NCBI RefSeq assembly: GCF_002234615.1
Contig: NZ_NMQW01000034.1
Coordinates: 62,001-126,000, forward strand
Source of the DNA: Paenibacillus rigui
GTDB taxonomy: Bacteria > Bacillota > Bacilli > Paenibacillales > NBRC-103111
Length of the DNA stretch: 64,000 nt
Direction of reading: 5' to 3'
How positions within the stretch are numbered: the first letter of the stretch is position 1; each line of letters begins with the position of its first letter. The position numbers and the translations under genes are program-made. The notes beneath the pieces are model-generated. The model did not search any database. It was given only the letters and a program-made list of their open reading frames with translations, and was not told where the DNA came from. Positions 1 to 8,774 of this stretch are shown here, piece by piece.

Positions 1-305
1 TTCGGCTGAATCACGAGGACTTGTCCGACGAAGGCATGAAGCAAATGTCCGGTTATGATCAGGATGGACGCAACTTTTGCTTGCTGACCGTAGCTGTAGA
101 TGCTGATTTTCGGGGTCATGGCATCGGATATGAGCTGTTGAACGCGGTCATCCAACAAGCCAAGCAAGACAACCTGGAACATGTACTGCTCATGTGCGAG
201 GAGCATTTAATCCACTTTTACCAAAGAGCAGGGTTCGTTTATGTTAAACCGTCCGCTTCAGGACATGCAGGTATTGCCTGGCACGAAATGAAGCTCATTT
301 TATGA
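1..305 (+). CDS. GNAT-family N-acetyltransferase, C-terminal part (5' end outside window)
   Basis: This is the C-terminal end of a GCN5-related acetyltransferase. The frame is open from base 3 to the TGA at 303-305, about 100 residues. The acetyl-CoA binding signature is visible as R-G-H-G-I-G after the hydrophobic strand LLTVAVDADF, and the usual late motif YQRAGF follows. A TTG at 21 could start a shorter protein, but it has no Shine-Dalgarno sequence, so I treat the gene as truncated by the window edge. The acceptor substrate cannot be told from the sequence. Confidence 0.8.
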   Translation, partial: RLNHEDLSDEGMKQMSGYDQDGRNFCLLTVAVDADFRGHGIGYELLNAVIQQAKQDNLEHVLLMCEEHLIHFYQRAGFVYVKPSASGHAGIAWHEMKLIL

Positions 306-378
306 CCCTAATTCCAAAAAATGATTTAAAACACCAGCAGGATTTTGCCTTCCACCTCCGAATATATAGTATCAACCA

Positions 379-399
379 TTTGTTTATTCATTAAACAAA
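379..399. promoter_or_regulatory. XylR-type operator upstream of xylB
   Basis: A perfect 8-bp inverted repeat, TTTGTTTA and TAAACAAA, is separated by 5 bp. It lies 36 bp before the xylB start and just downstream of a TATAGT -10-like hexamer (365-370). The TTTGTTTA/TAAACAAA halves resemble xyl operators bound by ROK-family XylR repressors in Bacilli. A third half site, TAAACAAA, lies at 408-415. No xylR gene is in the window. Confidence 0.65.
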
Positions 400-434
400 G
401 TAACTATTAAACAAACTTTAGAAGAGGTGGAACC

Positions 435-1961
435 ATGGCATACTTTTTAGGCATTGATTTGGGTACTTCCGCAGTAAAATGTATTTTGGTTGATGATCAA
501 GGCACGGTGAAATCCAGCCACAGCGTTGAATATCCGCTGCTTCAGCCTCAACCAGGCTGGGCGGAGCAGCATCCTGAGGACTGGTGGCAGGGAACAGCTG
601 CATGCATCCAGGCATTGCTGAGCAAGTCTGGTGTTACAGGCCAAGAAGTAGCAGGCATTGGATTGTCCGGGCAAATGCACGGGTCGGTATTCCTCGATCG
701 TGAGCTTCAGGTTGTCCGCCCTGCTCTGCTCTGGTGTGATCAGCGCACCGCTGCAGAGTGCGACTGGATCGAGGAAGCGGTAGGCGGCCGTGAGGCTCTG
801 GGCCGCCTTACCGGCAACAAGGCGCTGACAGGCTTCACTGCGCCCAAGGTCGTCTGGCTCCGCAATCACGAGCCGGAAAACTACAGCCGTACGGCGCATT
901 TGATGCTGCCGAAGGACTATGTGCGCCTCCAGCTGACAGGCGCCTTCGGTATGGACATGGCAGACGCAAGCGGCACGCTGCTCTTGGATGTGGCGAACCG
1001 CAGATGGTCGCCGGTAGTGACCGAGCGGCTGAACATTCCTATGGAATGGCTTCCGCCGCTCTATGAGAGCAACGACGTGGCCGGCCATCTCCTGCCGGCC
1101 GCGGCGGAACGGACTGGACTGGCGGTCGGTACGCCAGTCGTTGCCGGCGGCGGCGACCAAGCCTGCGGCGCGGTCGGCGTCGGGGTCGTGCGACAGGGCA
1201 TCGCATCTGTCGCGCTGGGCACTTCCGGTGTCGTATTCGTTCACGACGACACCTATCAAGTTGATCCGGAGTGCCGGCTGCACTCCTTCTGTCACGGCGT
1301 GCCTGGCAAATGGCACCGTATGGGTGTCATGCTGGCGGCCGGAGGCTCGTTCCAATGGTGGAAAAACCATCTGGCCTTTGAGGAGCTTCAGCAAGCTGAA
1401 GCCGAAGGCAGGGATGTGTACGAGATTCTCACAGCCAAAGCAGAGACAGCACCAATCGGCAGCGAAGGTTTATTATTCATGCCGTATTTGACAGGTGAGC
1501 GTACGCCTCACCCGGACCCAAAAGCACGCGGCGGGTTCATTGGCTTGAACCTGCGTCATTCCAAAGCCCACCTGACACGTGCCGTGATGGAAGGCATTAC
1601 TTTCGGTTTAAGGGATTCGATGGAGCTCATCGAGGCGTCCGGCATTGAAATCAAGGAGCTTCGAGTAAATGGCGGAGGTGCCCGCAGCTTGTTCTGGCGT
1701 CAAATGATTGCGGATATATTCGGCTATCCTGTCGTCACGGTCAATTCCACAGACGGCCCTGCCTATGGCGCTGCTGTAATGGCTGCATCCGGCGTTCTAG
1801 GCCAAGACATCAGCGACCTATGCGAGCGTTGGATTCAGGTCGTAGATCGCGTAGAACCGAATCCAGACAGCCAGGCACTCTACCAGCAGTATTATGATGT
1901 ATATAAAACCTTATACCCTACACTGAAATCCACACTGCATCAACTGAGCGACTTGGTTTAA
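435..1961 (+). CDS. xylB: Xylulokinase (FGGY carbohydrate kinase)
   Basis: XylB phosphorylates D-xylulose to xylulose 5-phosphate with ATP in the cytoplasm, feeding the pentose phosphate pathway. The 508-residue protein has the normal family length. It shows the FGGY N-terminal phosphate loop (GIDLGTSAVKC, residues 5-15), the substrate-side GLSGQMHG motif, the catalytic Asp241 in GGGDQACG, and the C-terminal nucleotide-binding segment NGGGARSLFWRQ. The start is fixed by GAGGTGG ten bases before ATG 435. The gene stands alone behind a XylR-type operator, without xylA, so xylose isomerase must be encoded elsewhere. The middle of the gene (about 720-1260) is richer in GC than its flanks. Confidence 0.95.
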   Translation: MAYFLGIDLGTSAVKCILVDDQGTVKSSHSVEYPLLQPQPGWAEQHPEDWWQGTAACIQALLSKSGVTGQEVAGIGLSGQMHGSVFLDRELQVVRPALLWCDQRTAAECDWIEEAVGGREALGRLTGNKALTGFTAPKVVWLRNHEPENYSRTAHLMLPKDYVRLQLTGAFGMDMADASGTLLLDVANRRWSPVVTERLNIPMEWLPPLYESNDVAGHLLPAAAERTGLAVGTPVVAGGGDQACGAVGVGVVRQGIASVALGTSGVVFVHDDTYQVDPECRLHSFCHGVPGKWHRMGVMLAAGGSFQWWKNHLAFEELQQAEAEGRDVYEILTAKAETAPIGSEGLLFMPYLTGERTPHPDPKARGGFIGLNLRHSKAHLTRAVMEGITFGLRDSMELIEASGIEIKELRVNGGGARSLFWRQMIADIFGYPVVTVNSTDGPAYGAAVMAASGVLGQDISDLCERWIQVVDRVEPNPDSQALYQQYYDVYKTLYPTLKSTLHQLSDLV

Positions 1962-1988
1962 TTCGAAGCCTGCCTTAGATGCCCTAAG

Positions 1989-2022
1989 AACACGATACTC
2001 TTCGGAGTACCGTGTTTTTTTT
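1989..2022 (+). terminator. Intrinsic terminator of xylB
   Basis: The stem AACACGATACTC pairs with GAGTACCGTGTT around a TTCG loop and is followed by a run of T. It lies 28 bp after the xylB stop. Confidence 0.88.
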
Positions 2023-2159
2023 CTTTACAGGATTGTTCGGTTCCTACGTTGCCTCTTTTCTCCTCTACAGTTTATGCATCATAGGTTGAGACTGTCATGT
2101 CTCCAAAGTGTCCTCCGCCTTCATTGTGCTCCATGCCTGCTATCCTCTTTACGTCACAG

Positions 2160-2197
2160 AAAAAAGCCTGGGAGGAATTCGTTCCTCCACAGGCTCT
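2160..2197 (-). terminator. Intrinsic terminator of the transaldolase-like gene
   Basis: On the minus strand a GC-rich hairpin (AGCCTGTGGAGGAA with TTCCTCCCAGGCT) is followed by six or more T, 22 bp after the stop of the gene ending at 2219. Confidence 0.88.
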
Positions 2198-2218
2198 CTA
2201 TTTCATTCATACCAGACA

Positions 2219-2875
2219 TTAAAATTGACTCAGCTTTGCGCCTTCCCAATCTGCAAGGAACCTTTCAATCCCCACATCCGTTAACGGATGCTTGATCATT
2301 TGCTGAATCACTTTATAAGGGACAGTTGCAATATCGGAACCCAGAAGCGCCGCTTCAATGACATGCGCGGAATGACGCACGCTAGCAGCAATAATTTCCG
2401 AGGAAATATTATGTACTTTGAAGATATCACTGATTTCTTTAATTAAGTTCATACCCACCTGGTTAATATCATCCAAGCGTCCAATGAAGGGAGACACGTA
2501 AGTAGCCCCGGCACGTGCAGCAAGCAAAGCTTGAGTCGAGCTGAAAATAAGCGTCACATTCGTTTTTATCCCGAGCCCGGTAAAAATTTTCGTAGCTTTA
2601 AGCCCTTCTTCCGTCATAGGCACCTTCACTACGATACCTTCACCTAGTTCAGCAAGCTTGCGGCCTTGTTCTACCATTTCCTTGGACTCAAGGCTGATCA
2701 CTTCGGCACTGATCGGAATGTTCCCTACGATGGAAACAATCTCTCTTACCGTTTCAAAAAAATCTCTGCCTTCTTTGGCAATAAGGGAAGGGTTTGTCGT
2801 GACCCCTGCAATAACTCCCAGATCATGCGCTTTGCGAATCTCTTCAACGTTAGCTGTGTCAATAAACAGTTTCAA
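2219..2875 (-). CDS. fsa: Fructose-6-phosphate aldolase / transaldolase-like protein (TalC/Fsa family)
   Basis: This is a class I aldolase of the short transaldolase family, which either splits fructose 6-phosphate to dihydroxyacetone and glyceraldehyde 3-phosphate or acts as a transaldolase. The 218 residues carry the family start KLFIDTAN, the TTNPSL motif (residues 26-31) and the Schiff-base Lys84 in VVKVPMT. The start is set by the ribosome binding site: GGAAGG abuts an in-frame GTG (2884), which leaves no spacer, whereas the TTG at 2875 sits nine bases further on and gives the normal N-terminus. The gene lies tail-to-tail with xylB, so both may serve pentose metabolism. Confidence 0.9.
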   Translation of the reverse strand: MKLFIDTANVEEIRKAHDLGVIAGVTTNPSLIAKEGRDFFETVREIVSIVGNIPISAEVISLESKEMVEQGRKLAELGEGIVVKVPMTEEGLKATKIFTGLGIKTNVTLIFSSTQALLAARAGATYVSPFIGRLDDINQVGMNLIKEISDIFKVHNISSEIIAASVRHSAHVIEAALLGSDIATVPYKVIQQMIKHPLTDVGIERFLADWEGAKLSQF

Positions 2876-2949
2876 GCTTGTCACCCTTCCTTATCCTTTT
2901 CATAATAAGCCCAAAACCAAAAAACGAATGATTTTCAGTTTTTGGACGC

Positions 2950-3136
2950 AAAAAAACCCGCATATGCCGTCCGATTTAGCGTTTCAAACCCGCTCTCGCA
3001 GGTGGGTGTCCGCAGAACCGCATTTGAAGTCCCTTTTCGAGGGCATGTCAGCAACGATTCAATATAGGTCTCCCAAGAAACAGTCATTGGTTCAAAACAA
3101 CTTAAAACCGAAACGTACATCGCAGGATTTTGTTGT
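2950..3136 (-). ncRNA. ssrS: 6S RNA
   Basis: This is a transcript of about 187 nt between the DUF624 gene and fsa. It shows features I associate with Firmicute 6S RNA. The 5' end (AAAATCCTGCGATGT) pairs with the 3' end (GCATATGCGGGTTTTTTT) to close a long rod. It carries a TTTTGAACCA segment, a TTTCTTGGGAG segment, and CGGACACCCACCTG followed by GGACGGCATATGCGGG. It has its own near-consensus promoter and ends in a run of seven T. 6S RNA binds sigma-A RNA polymerase and reshapes transcription in stationary phase. The assignment rests on recalled consensus; a covariance search with the 6S family would settle it. Confidence 0.85.
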
Positions 3137-3142
3137 ATTCCT

Positions 3143-3171
3143 ATTATAAGAGTTTCTTTCGCGAAAGTAAA
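3143..3171 (-). promoter_or_regulatory. Sigma-A promoter of 6S RNA
   Basis: The -35 hexamer TTTACT (3166-3171) and the -10 hexamer TATAAT (3143-3148) are separated by exactly 17 bp on the minus strand. Transcription should start near 3136. Confidence 0.85.
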
Positions 3172-3207
3172 CCTCGATCCCAAGTTACTTGCTGCCAAAC
3201 CAGGATT

Positions 3208-4089
3208 TTACCCCTTGTGCTGCTTATTATCTCCATCAGCCGGGGTTTGATCCACATCTTGAACCGTTGCTTTGGAATCAGTGCTTGTACGTTCCTCCAG
3301 CGCTTTGGCTTGATCAGTCAGCCGTTCCGGCTCACTTCCATCCTCCAACGCTTCCAGCTGCTCCTTATTAGCTTCGGCTTCCTTCTCGGCCAGCTCCTGC
3401 TGCTTCATCTGCAATCGCCCAAATATATGGTTAAAGTGCCAGAACGAAATAATCGCGATCAAGCTGCCCATGAAAAACGGGATAAGGAATGTAAACTTGG
3501 TCAAGCTGATGTAAATGACCAGACCATTACAAGCAATCATGGAGATGGAACGAATGGGATGTCCAATAGATATTAATAACGCATTTTTAATAATTTGAAA
3601 CAGCTTCATGTGAAGATGGGACATAATGGAAAAGAAATGGAAAAACGAGACGGAAATCAATACTGTAAGCGTCAACACCAGGAATCGGAGTACACCGAAG
3701 GAACCTGTTTGATTTCCATAAAACTTGAAATTCGTGTATAAAATAACACCCAGCAATACATAGATTAATCCGCCGAGCACGCTTTGCTTGAAGTTCTCCT
3801 TGTAGCCTCTAAAAAAAGTTTTGAACAGAGGGGCATCTTCCTCACCCGTCATCCACTTGCGAGCTACGGTAAACATAGCTGCTGTAGACGGGAATATGGT
3901 GAATGGTGATACGACAGCTACAATAATTAATGTCGATAATAGTTGATCAACTGTCTCAGTTTGTAAAGTCATTAAGCCTAGCAAGAAAAAGGGTATCGCA
4001 CATATTACCCATAATACATTGATTACGGATAGCCGCATGATCCATTCCGAAATGCGATAAAAGCCTCCCATAATGCCTCTAAATTCCAA
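3208..4089 (-). CDS. DUF624 family membrane protein (YesL-like)
   Basis: This membrane protein of about 293 residues belongs to the DUF624/YesL family, often found near carbohydrate transport genes in Bacilli; its biochemical role is unknown. It begins with the family motif EFRGIMGGFYRISEWIMR, has about five or six hydrophobic helices up to residue 220, and ends in a charged, Glu-rich cytoplasmic tail. The upstream GTG (4098) directly touches GAGGAGG, so the TTG at 4089, nine bases after it, is the better start. No terminator is evident before the 6S promoter 37 bp downstream. Confidence 0.85.
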   Translation of the reverse strand: MEFRGIMGGFYRISEWIMRLSVINVLWVICAIPFFLLGLMTLQTETVDQLLSTLIIVAVVSPFTIFPSTAAMFTVARKWMTGEEDAPLFKTFFRGYKENFKQSVLGGLIYVLLGVILYTNFKFYGNQTGSFGVLRFLVLTLTVLISVSFFHFFSIMSHLHMKLFQIIKNALLISIGHPIRSISMIACNGLVIYISLTKFTFLIPFFMGSLIAIISFWHFNHIFGRLQMKQQELAEKEAEANKEQLEALEDGSEPERLTDQAKALEERTSTDSKATVQDVDQTPADGDNKQHKG

Positions 4090-4250
4090 AAAAGACACCC
4101 TCCTCAGTAAACTGCGTTGTTCGTATTCGATGTGTATGGATTATATTATAGCCTATTTTCATAGATCTAGGTAGCCGTCTATGCGTAATTAGCCCGTAGA
4201 CATATAGTATATTACCACCCGGTAATGACAAAGCAAAGGAGGTAAGCTCC

Positions 4251-4343
4251 ATGTCCCATGCAGTTCTCTGGACGACAACTGGTACCATACTAGTACTGTA
4301 TATCCTGTTGGTCATTGTTCTTCAAGGAGGATTTGGCTACTAA
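4251..4343 (+). CDS. 30-residue hydrophobic membrane peptide, YjcZ-like
   Basis: This short gene has a near-perfect AAAGGAGG eight bases before its ATG. It encodes 30 residues: a polar N-terminus (MSHAVLW), a single hydrophobic helix (GTILVLYILLVIVL) and a Gly/aromatic end (QGGFGY). That layout resembles the tiny transmembrane sporulation proteins of the YjcZ/SscA type in Bacillales, whose helix reads ALIVVLFILLVIVG or similar. The coding call rests on the ribosome binding site, the coherent helix and a terminator that follows within 11 bp. Membership of the YjcZ family is an inference from pattern only. Confidence 0.72.
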   Translation: MSHAVLWTTTGTILVLYILLVIVLQGGFGY

Positions 4344-4353
4344 TATAAATGGT

Positions 4354-4398
4354 AAAAGAAAAGGTGAAGCTCAATCATGAGGCTTCACCTTTTCTTTT
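4354..4398. terminator. Bidirectional terminator between the mini-protein and cshA
   Basis: A perfect 17-bp inverted repeat, AAAAGAAAAGGTGAAGC with GCTTCACCTTTTCTTTT, surrounds an 11-nt loop. It has A runs on one side and T runs on the other and can end both converging transcripts. Confidence 0.92.
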
Positions 4399-4408
4399 GA
4401 TATCCCTT

Positions 4409-5992
4409 TTAGTTCTTAACCATTTCCTCGTTGGAACGGGAAGAAGTCGAACGGTTGAAGCCACGGTCACGCGGGTAGTCGCGACCTTCAGAACGTCCGC
4501 CGCGGGAAGCATAGTCTCTGCTGCCGCCTCCGTCTCTGCGTGGAGGACGGGAAGAGCTGTTGCGATCACGATCGTAAGGTCTTCCACCGTCACGACGCGC
4601 TCCGCTAGCCGTTCCGTATGGACCGGATGGCTTGCGTCCGGAGCTGCGAACGTCATTTCTTCTTTTCTTAGCGCGAAGCGGCTCTTCCGGCGTCAATTCA
4701 ACATTGACTTCCTTTTTATCGCCAGTCAGCAGTTTAAGTGCCGAAGCAAGCAAATGTACGGAATCGTGCTGCTCAAGCAATTGGATAGCCAAGCCTTTGA
4801 ATTCGTTGTGCTCATCTTTACCAAGCACTTCGAGAATCCGCTCAGCTGTCATTTTTTGTTTACCTTCGATAGCTTCAGCCAAGCTCGGGATTGGTTTTCT
4901 TGTAATTTTGTGACGCGTAATTTTCTCAATGAAGTACAGGTGGTCGATCTCTCTAGGCGTTACAAACGTGTAAGCCGCCCCTTCTTTTCCTGCACGGCCA
5001 GTACGGCCAATACGGTGAACATAGCTTTCAGGGTCTTGTGGAAGGTCAAAGTTTACGACGTGTGTTACACCCGAAACGTCCAATCCGCGAGCCGCTACAT
5101 CCGTTGCTACAAGGACGTCGATGCTGCCATCACGGAATTTGCGCATTACGTTATCACGTTGGTTCTGGGACAAGTCGCCATGCAAGCCTTCAGCAGTGTA
5201 GCCGCGCTTTTGCAAGCCTTCAGCCAATTCATCAACCCGGCGCTTCGTACGGCCGAAAATAATAGCAAGCTCAGGAGCTTCCATATCAAGCAAACGGCAC
5301 AATGCGTCAAATTTTTGTCTTTCTTGCAGCTCGATGTATGATTGGTCGATGAGCGGTGCGCTTACTTGCTTAGGGATTACCGACACATGCTCTGGATTAC
5401 GCAAAAATTGTTGAGCCAGCCTTTGAATGTTGGTAGGCATTGTTGCGGAAAACAGCATCGTGTGGCGCTCATCAGGAACCAGCTTAAGAATGGACTGGAT
5501 ATCCTCCATGAAGCCCATATCCAGCATTTCATCCGCTTCGTCCAAAATAACGGTTTGTACATCTTCCAGCTTGATCGTCTTGCGGTTGATGTGGTCGAGC
5601 AAACGTCCAGGCGTTCCGATGATGATTTGCGGTCTTTTCTTCAAAGCGCGAATTTGCTTTACGATGTCTTGACCACCGTAGATCGGCAAAGAACGAATTC
5701 CTTTGAATCTGCCCAGCTTTTCAATTTCTTCCGCTACTTGAATAGCCAGCTCACGTGTTGGACACATGATCAAAGCAACGATCTTTTCTTCTTTTACATC
5801 AATTTTGTTAACCAATGGGATCCCAAAAGCCGCAGTTTTCCCCGTACCGGTTTGGGCTTGCCCAATCATGTCACGATTTTCCATCGCAATTGGGATCGCT
5901 TTTTCTTGAATCGGTGTCGACTCTTCAAAGCCCATCTCGGTAATGGCACGCAATACCTTAGGCTCTAGTCCGAATTCGCTGAAATTTTTCAA
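4409..5992 (-). CDS. cshA: DEAD-box ATP-dependent RNA helicase (CshA type)
   Basis: This cytoplasmic RNA helicase of 527 residues remodels structured RNA and, in Bacillus, works in ribosome assembly and mRNA decay and helps growth in the cold. Motifs run in order: Q motif (FGLEP...TPIQ), Walker A AQTGTGKT (46-53), [20 protein letters not shown] (near 150), [15 protein letters not shown] and [10 protein letters not shown]. The C-terminus past about residue 440 is a disordered Arg/Gly/Ser-rich RNA-binding tail. Translation starts at TTG 5992 with AAAGGAGA upstream. An extended -10 at 6136 implies a 5' leader of about 135 nt, as in many cold-shock transcripts. Confidence 0.95.
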   Translation of the reverse strand: MKNFSEFGLEPKVLRAITEMGFEESTPIQEKAIPIAMENRDMIGQAQTGTGKTAAFGIPLVNKIDVKEEKIVALIMCPTRELAIQVAEEIEKLGRFKGIRSLPIYGGQDIVKQIRALKKRPQIIIGTPGRLLDHINRKTIKLEDVQTVILDEADEMLDMGFMEDIQSILKLVPDERHTMLFSATMPTNIQRLAQQFLRNPEHVSVIPKQVSAPLIDQSYIELQERQKFDALCRLLDMEAPELAIIFGRTKRRVDELAEGLQKRGYTAEGLHGDLSQNQRDNVMRKFRDGSIDVLVATDVAARGLDVSGVTHVVNFDLPQDPESYVHRIGRTGRAGKEGAAYTFVTPREIDHLYFIEKITRHKITRKPIPSLAEAIEGKQKMTAERILEVLGKDEHNEFKGLAIQLLEQHDSVHLLASALKLLTGDKKEVNVELTPEEPLRAKKRRNDVRSSGRKPSGPYGTASGARRDGGRPYDRDRNSSSRPPRRDGGGSRDYASRGGRSEGRDYPRDRGFNRSTSSRSNEEMVKN

Positions 5993-6135
5993 ATGATTTC
6001 AATCTCCTTTTAAATAGGGTTCTTTTGTGTTTATACCCTTAAGTGCGACTCCTATATCCTTTTATTGTATCTGCAAAATGCGTCCGAAGCATTCGTAATT
6101 AAATACGCAAGGCCGTACTTAAGAATATCTTTAGT

Positions 6136-6144
6136 ATTATACCA
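6136..6144 (-). promoter_or_regulatory. Extended -10 promoter element for cshA
   Basis: The minus strand reads TGGTATAAT, a TG-n-TATAAT extended -10, with only a weak TGGAAT at the -35 position 17 bp upstream. It leaves a long untranslated leader before the TTG start of cshA. Confidence 0.6.
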
Positions 6145-6269
6145 CAAACGAAATCGATATTCCAGAAATTTCAGAATGAAACCTGAACTTCCGCTTTTTC
6201 GTATATAATTGGTATAATGAACAAAACATTACCCTTTTGACGGGTATTCATCTAAAGGAGCGTTTGCCC

Positions 6270-6803
6270 ATGTCGATTTGGAAAAGAGTCGGTTCTATTA
6301 TTAAGAGCAATAAAGAACAACCCCCGGCCAAAGTAACGAACCCGATGGAAGACACACAAGTTGGAGATATTATAAATATGGACCTTGAGGAGTACGTCGT
6401 TTCAGGGAAATTAGTTTATTTTGACCGCGGCTTTCCTCCCCACCGCTTTGTTTATTATTTACAAAATGGCAGCTCGGTATCCTGCCTGTTAATCGAAAAG
6501 GGCCGAACTTATGAATGCTTTAACTGCATCTTCGTCGAAGGATCCCTGGATAGCCCGAATGATGTGCCTACCGAGCTGGATGTGAACGGAGAGGTAACGT
6601 ACAATTTGGAGCACCAGCGAAGCGATATGGTTCGTGCTGATGGAAATACGGACTTTCGTGCAAATGACGAAGTCATGATGTGGCGCTATTTCGGCTCAGA
6701 GGGACGATACTTCTTCCTCCAGTGGCAGGACGGTAAATTCGTAGCAATGGAAGGTACGAAGACACCTGCCGGGCAAATCAAATTTATGAAAGGCAGCCGA
6801 TAA
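6270..6803 (+). CDS. DUF4178 domain protein
   Basis: This soluble protein of 177 residues starts at ATG 6270 behind AAAGGAG. It begins MSIWKRVGSIIKSN and then has a beta-rich domain with a repeated pattern of aromatic residues (LVYFDRGFPPHRFVYYL, WRYFGSEGRYFFLQW), which I assign to DUF4178. The function is unknown. The next gene, a DUF4247 lipoprotein, follows after 59 bp with no terminator, and such pairs recur in Paenibacillaceae. A pair of TATAAT-like boxes lies at about 6205-6218. Confidence 0.8.
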   Translation: MSIWKRVGSIIKSNKEQPPAKVTNPMEDTQVGDIINMDLEEYVVSGKLVYFDRGFPPHRFVYYLQNGSSVSCLLIEKGRTYECFNCIFVEGSLDSPNDVPTELDVNGEVTYNLEHQRSDMVRADGNTDFRANDEVMMWRYFGSEGRYFFLQWQDGKFVAMEGTKTPAGQIKFMKGSR

Positions 6804-6862
6804 GCTGCAACCATATGAAAGAACGAATCATGCAGGAAGGTACGGATGGAGGTGAGCGACGA

Positions 6863-7609
6863 ATGAAAAAGCGAGCACTGCAATGGCTATCGATCCTCCT
6901 GGTCTTCACTTTGCTTGTCGGCTGCGGAAGTGCCAGCAATTATATTAAAGATAATTATTCGCTAGTTGATGTGCAAGGACAAGGCAAAACGACCGCAAAA
7001 ATCTATTCCGTGGAAGGCAAAACAGTTCCAACGGTTGCAAAAGAGCTGGCTGACAACGAAAAACCTCAAGAGGTAAGCAAAGAATCCGAAGACCAGATGT
7101 TTCTTGTTTATGATGACAAAATTATTAACCTGCAAAAAGACCCGAGCAACGCAAATAATACATTAGTTGAGCTTGATTCTATTGAGTATGCGAAGCAAAA
7201 TTATGACTCCTCGTTTCTTCAAGGCTACGTTGCAGCATCTTTGCTTCAATCGCTTTTCGGAGGCGGTTGGTTTAACAACAGCCGCGGCGCAGGATACGAT
7301 TATAGGGGATATACATCCACCAAACGTTATGATGATTACGGGAAGTACCAGACTGCGCCAAGCCCTTCGGGCAGCGGTACAACCAGCAAGCCTTCAACAC
7401 CGGCACCGTCTACGACGGAAAGGAAAGGCAGCTTCAGCAGCAGCCCTTCCAAAGCAACTACACCAACTACACCAACCACGCCGAGCAGCGACAGCAGCTC
7501 AAGCCGGAAAAGCGACGGCTCTACCCCGACCTATAAAGCGCCTTCGAATAGCAGCTCGGGCTCCAAGCCGAGTACGAGTACGAGGTCAGGGTCCTTTAAG
7601 AAGAAATAA
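6863..7609 (+). CDS. DUF4247 lipoprotein
   Basis: This is a 248-residue lipoprotein. The N-terminus MKKRALQWLSILLVFTLLVG-C is a type II signal peptide with lipobox LVGC, so the mature protein should be anchored to the outer face of the membrane. Residues about 25-145 match the DUF4247 pattern (NYIKDNYSLVDVQG, then FLQGYVAASLLQSLFGGG). The rest is a long Ser/Thr/Pro-rich low-complexity tail. GGAGGTGAG lies ten bases before ATG 6863. It is probably co-transcribed with the DUF4178 gene. No enzymatic motif is seen. Confidence 0.82.
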   Translation: MKKRALQWLSILLVFTLLVGCGSASNYIKDNYSLVDVQGQGKTTAKIYSVEGKTVPTVAKELADNEKPQEVSKESEDQMFLVYDDKIINLQKDPSNANNTLVELDSIEYAKQNYDSSFLQGYVAASLLQSLFGGGWFNNSRGAGYDYRGYTSTKRYDDYGKYQTAPSPSGSGTTSKPSTPAPSTTERKGSFSSSPSKATTPTTPTTPSSDSSSSRKSDGSTPTYKAPSNSSSGSKPSTSTRSGSFKKK

Positions 7610-7645
7610 CGCCTCATCAATGCGCTTCATATTGAAAAGGATACC

Positions 7646-7690
7646 AAAAGCTTCTCAAGGGTGAAATTTGAACCGATGAGAAGCTTTTTC
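7646..7690 (+). terminator. Terminator of the DUF4178-DUF4247 unit
   Basis: AAAAGCTTCTCA pairs with TGAGAAGCTTTT around a 19-nt loop and is followed by TTTCTTTT, 37 bp after the lipoprotein stop. Confidence 0.85.
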
Positions 7691-7798
7691 TTTTACCCGC
7701 GTTTCATGAAATTGGAATGCCTTCCGATACTCTAGGCACATAATAGGAGTAAGATTCTATAGATCAGCCTCTAGAGGCAAGAAGCGGAGGGTACCGTC

Positions 7799-8623
7799 GT
7801 GTTCCGTCAATGGGTGTTTCCCATCTGCATTACAGTTCTTGGCGCTGCGCTGGTTGCAGCCAGCTTTAACTTATTCCTGATTCCGAGACAAATTTTGAGC
7901 GGGGGACTGTCAGGTATATCGATGATGGTCGGTTATTTTACAAATTGGAATATCGCCTTCCTCTATTTATTAAGCAATCTCCCAGTAATTATATGGGGCT
8001 TGCTCCGAATCGGCCGAAAATTTATTTTGCTTAGCGTGACCTCTGTCATTTTTACTACTTGGTTTATGCACATCATTCCGGAAATCCCCGTTGCGCAAAA
8101 CGATATTTTGGCTGCAGTCACTGGAGGTGTGCTGATAGGAGTCGGCACAGGCATTTCGATGAGGGTTGGCGGGTCTACAGGCGGCTTCGATATTATTGGT
8201 TCGATCGTAACCCAGAAACGCGATTTCCCTTTGGGCACCTCCCTTTTTATGTTGAATGGCCTGGTCATTCTCGCTTTAGGGTATTACAAAAATAATTGGG
8301 ATCTTGCGCTTAACTCGATGCTGTCCATCTACATTACGGCGAAGGTCATTGATATGATCCATACACGCCATTTAAAAGTGACGGTTTTCATCATGACCCG
8401 GAATAAAGAACCTCTGGTAGAACAATTGATGAAGGTTCATCGGGGTGTCACCATCGTCAATACCGAGGGAGCCTATACCAAGCAGCCGCAGCATATGCTC
8501 ATGACTGTCACGACACGTTATGAACTCATCGATTTACGCAATATGATCCGTAATACGGATCCGGATGCGTTTGTAAATATTGTCGAAACGATAGGCATTA
8601 TGGGGCAATTTAGGCGAGGTTAA
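7799..8623 (+). CDS. YitT family membrane protein (DUF161/DUF2179)
   Basis: This 274-residue protein has five or so transmembrane helices in its first 190 residues, including the conserved Gly-rich stretches LSGGLSGISMMVGY and GVGTGISMRVGGSTGGFDIIG. A soluble C-terminal DUF2179 domain follows (LKVTVFIMTRNKEPLVEQLMK to the end). The YitT family is widespread in Bacilli and its transported molecule is unknown. CGGAGG lies eight bases before the GTG start at 7799. The gene is monocistronic. Confidence 0.9.
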   Translation: MFRQWVFPICITVLGAALVAASFNLFLIPRQILSGGLSGISMMVGYFTNWNIAFLYLLSNLPVIIWGLLRIGRKFILLSVTSVIFTTWFMHIIPEIPVAQNDILAAVTGGVLIGVGTGISMRVGGSTGGFDIIGSIVTQKRDFPLGTSLFMLNGLVILALGYYKNNWDLALNSMLSIYITAKVIDMIHTRHLKVTVFIMTRNKEPLVEQLMKVHRGVTIVNTEGAYTKQPQHMLMTVTTRYELIDLRNMIRNTDPDAFVNIVETIGIMGQFRRG

Positions 8624-8774
8624 ACTGAGGAATGAGAATTTAATCCATTCATTTTTTCTCCACGTATGATATAATTGAAGGTGTAATTTCATTCAACTCC
8701 TCACGCTTTACCTGTACGACTCCTGAAAGTCTAGCCTGATCCTCTCCAACAGATGATGAGAAAGGGTGATGCTT

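Noticed and set aside
720-1260. GC-rich island inside xylB as a sign of transfer
   Set aside because: The gene is otherwise normal, and similar GC-rich stretches occur in other core genes of the window such as the rRNA methyltransferase.
4349-5341. 330-codon open frame antisense to cshA
   Set aside because: It runs through a terminator and the helicase C-terminus; composition is unlike a protein.
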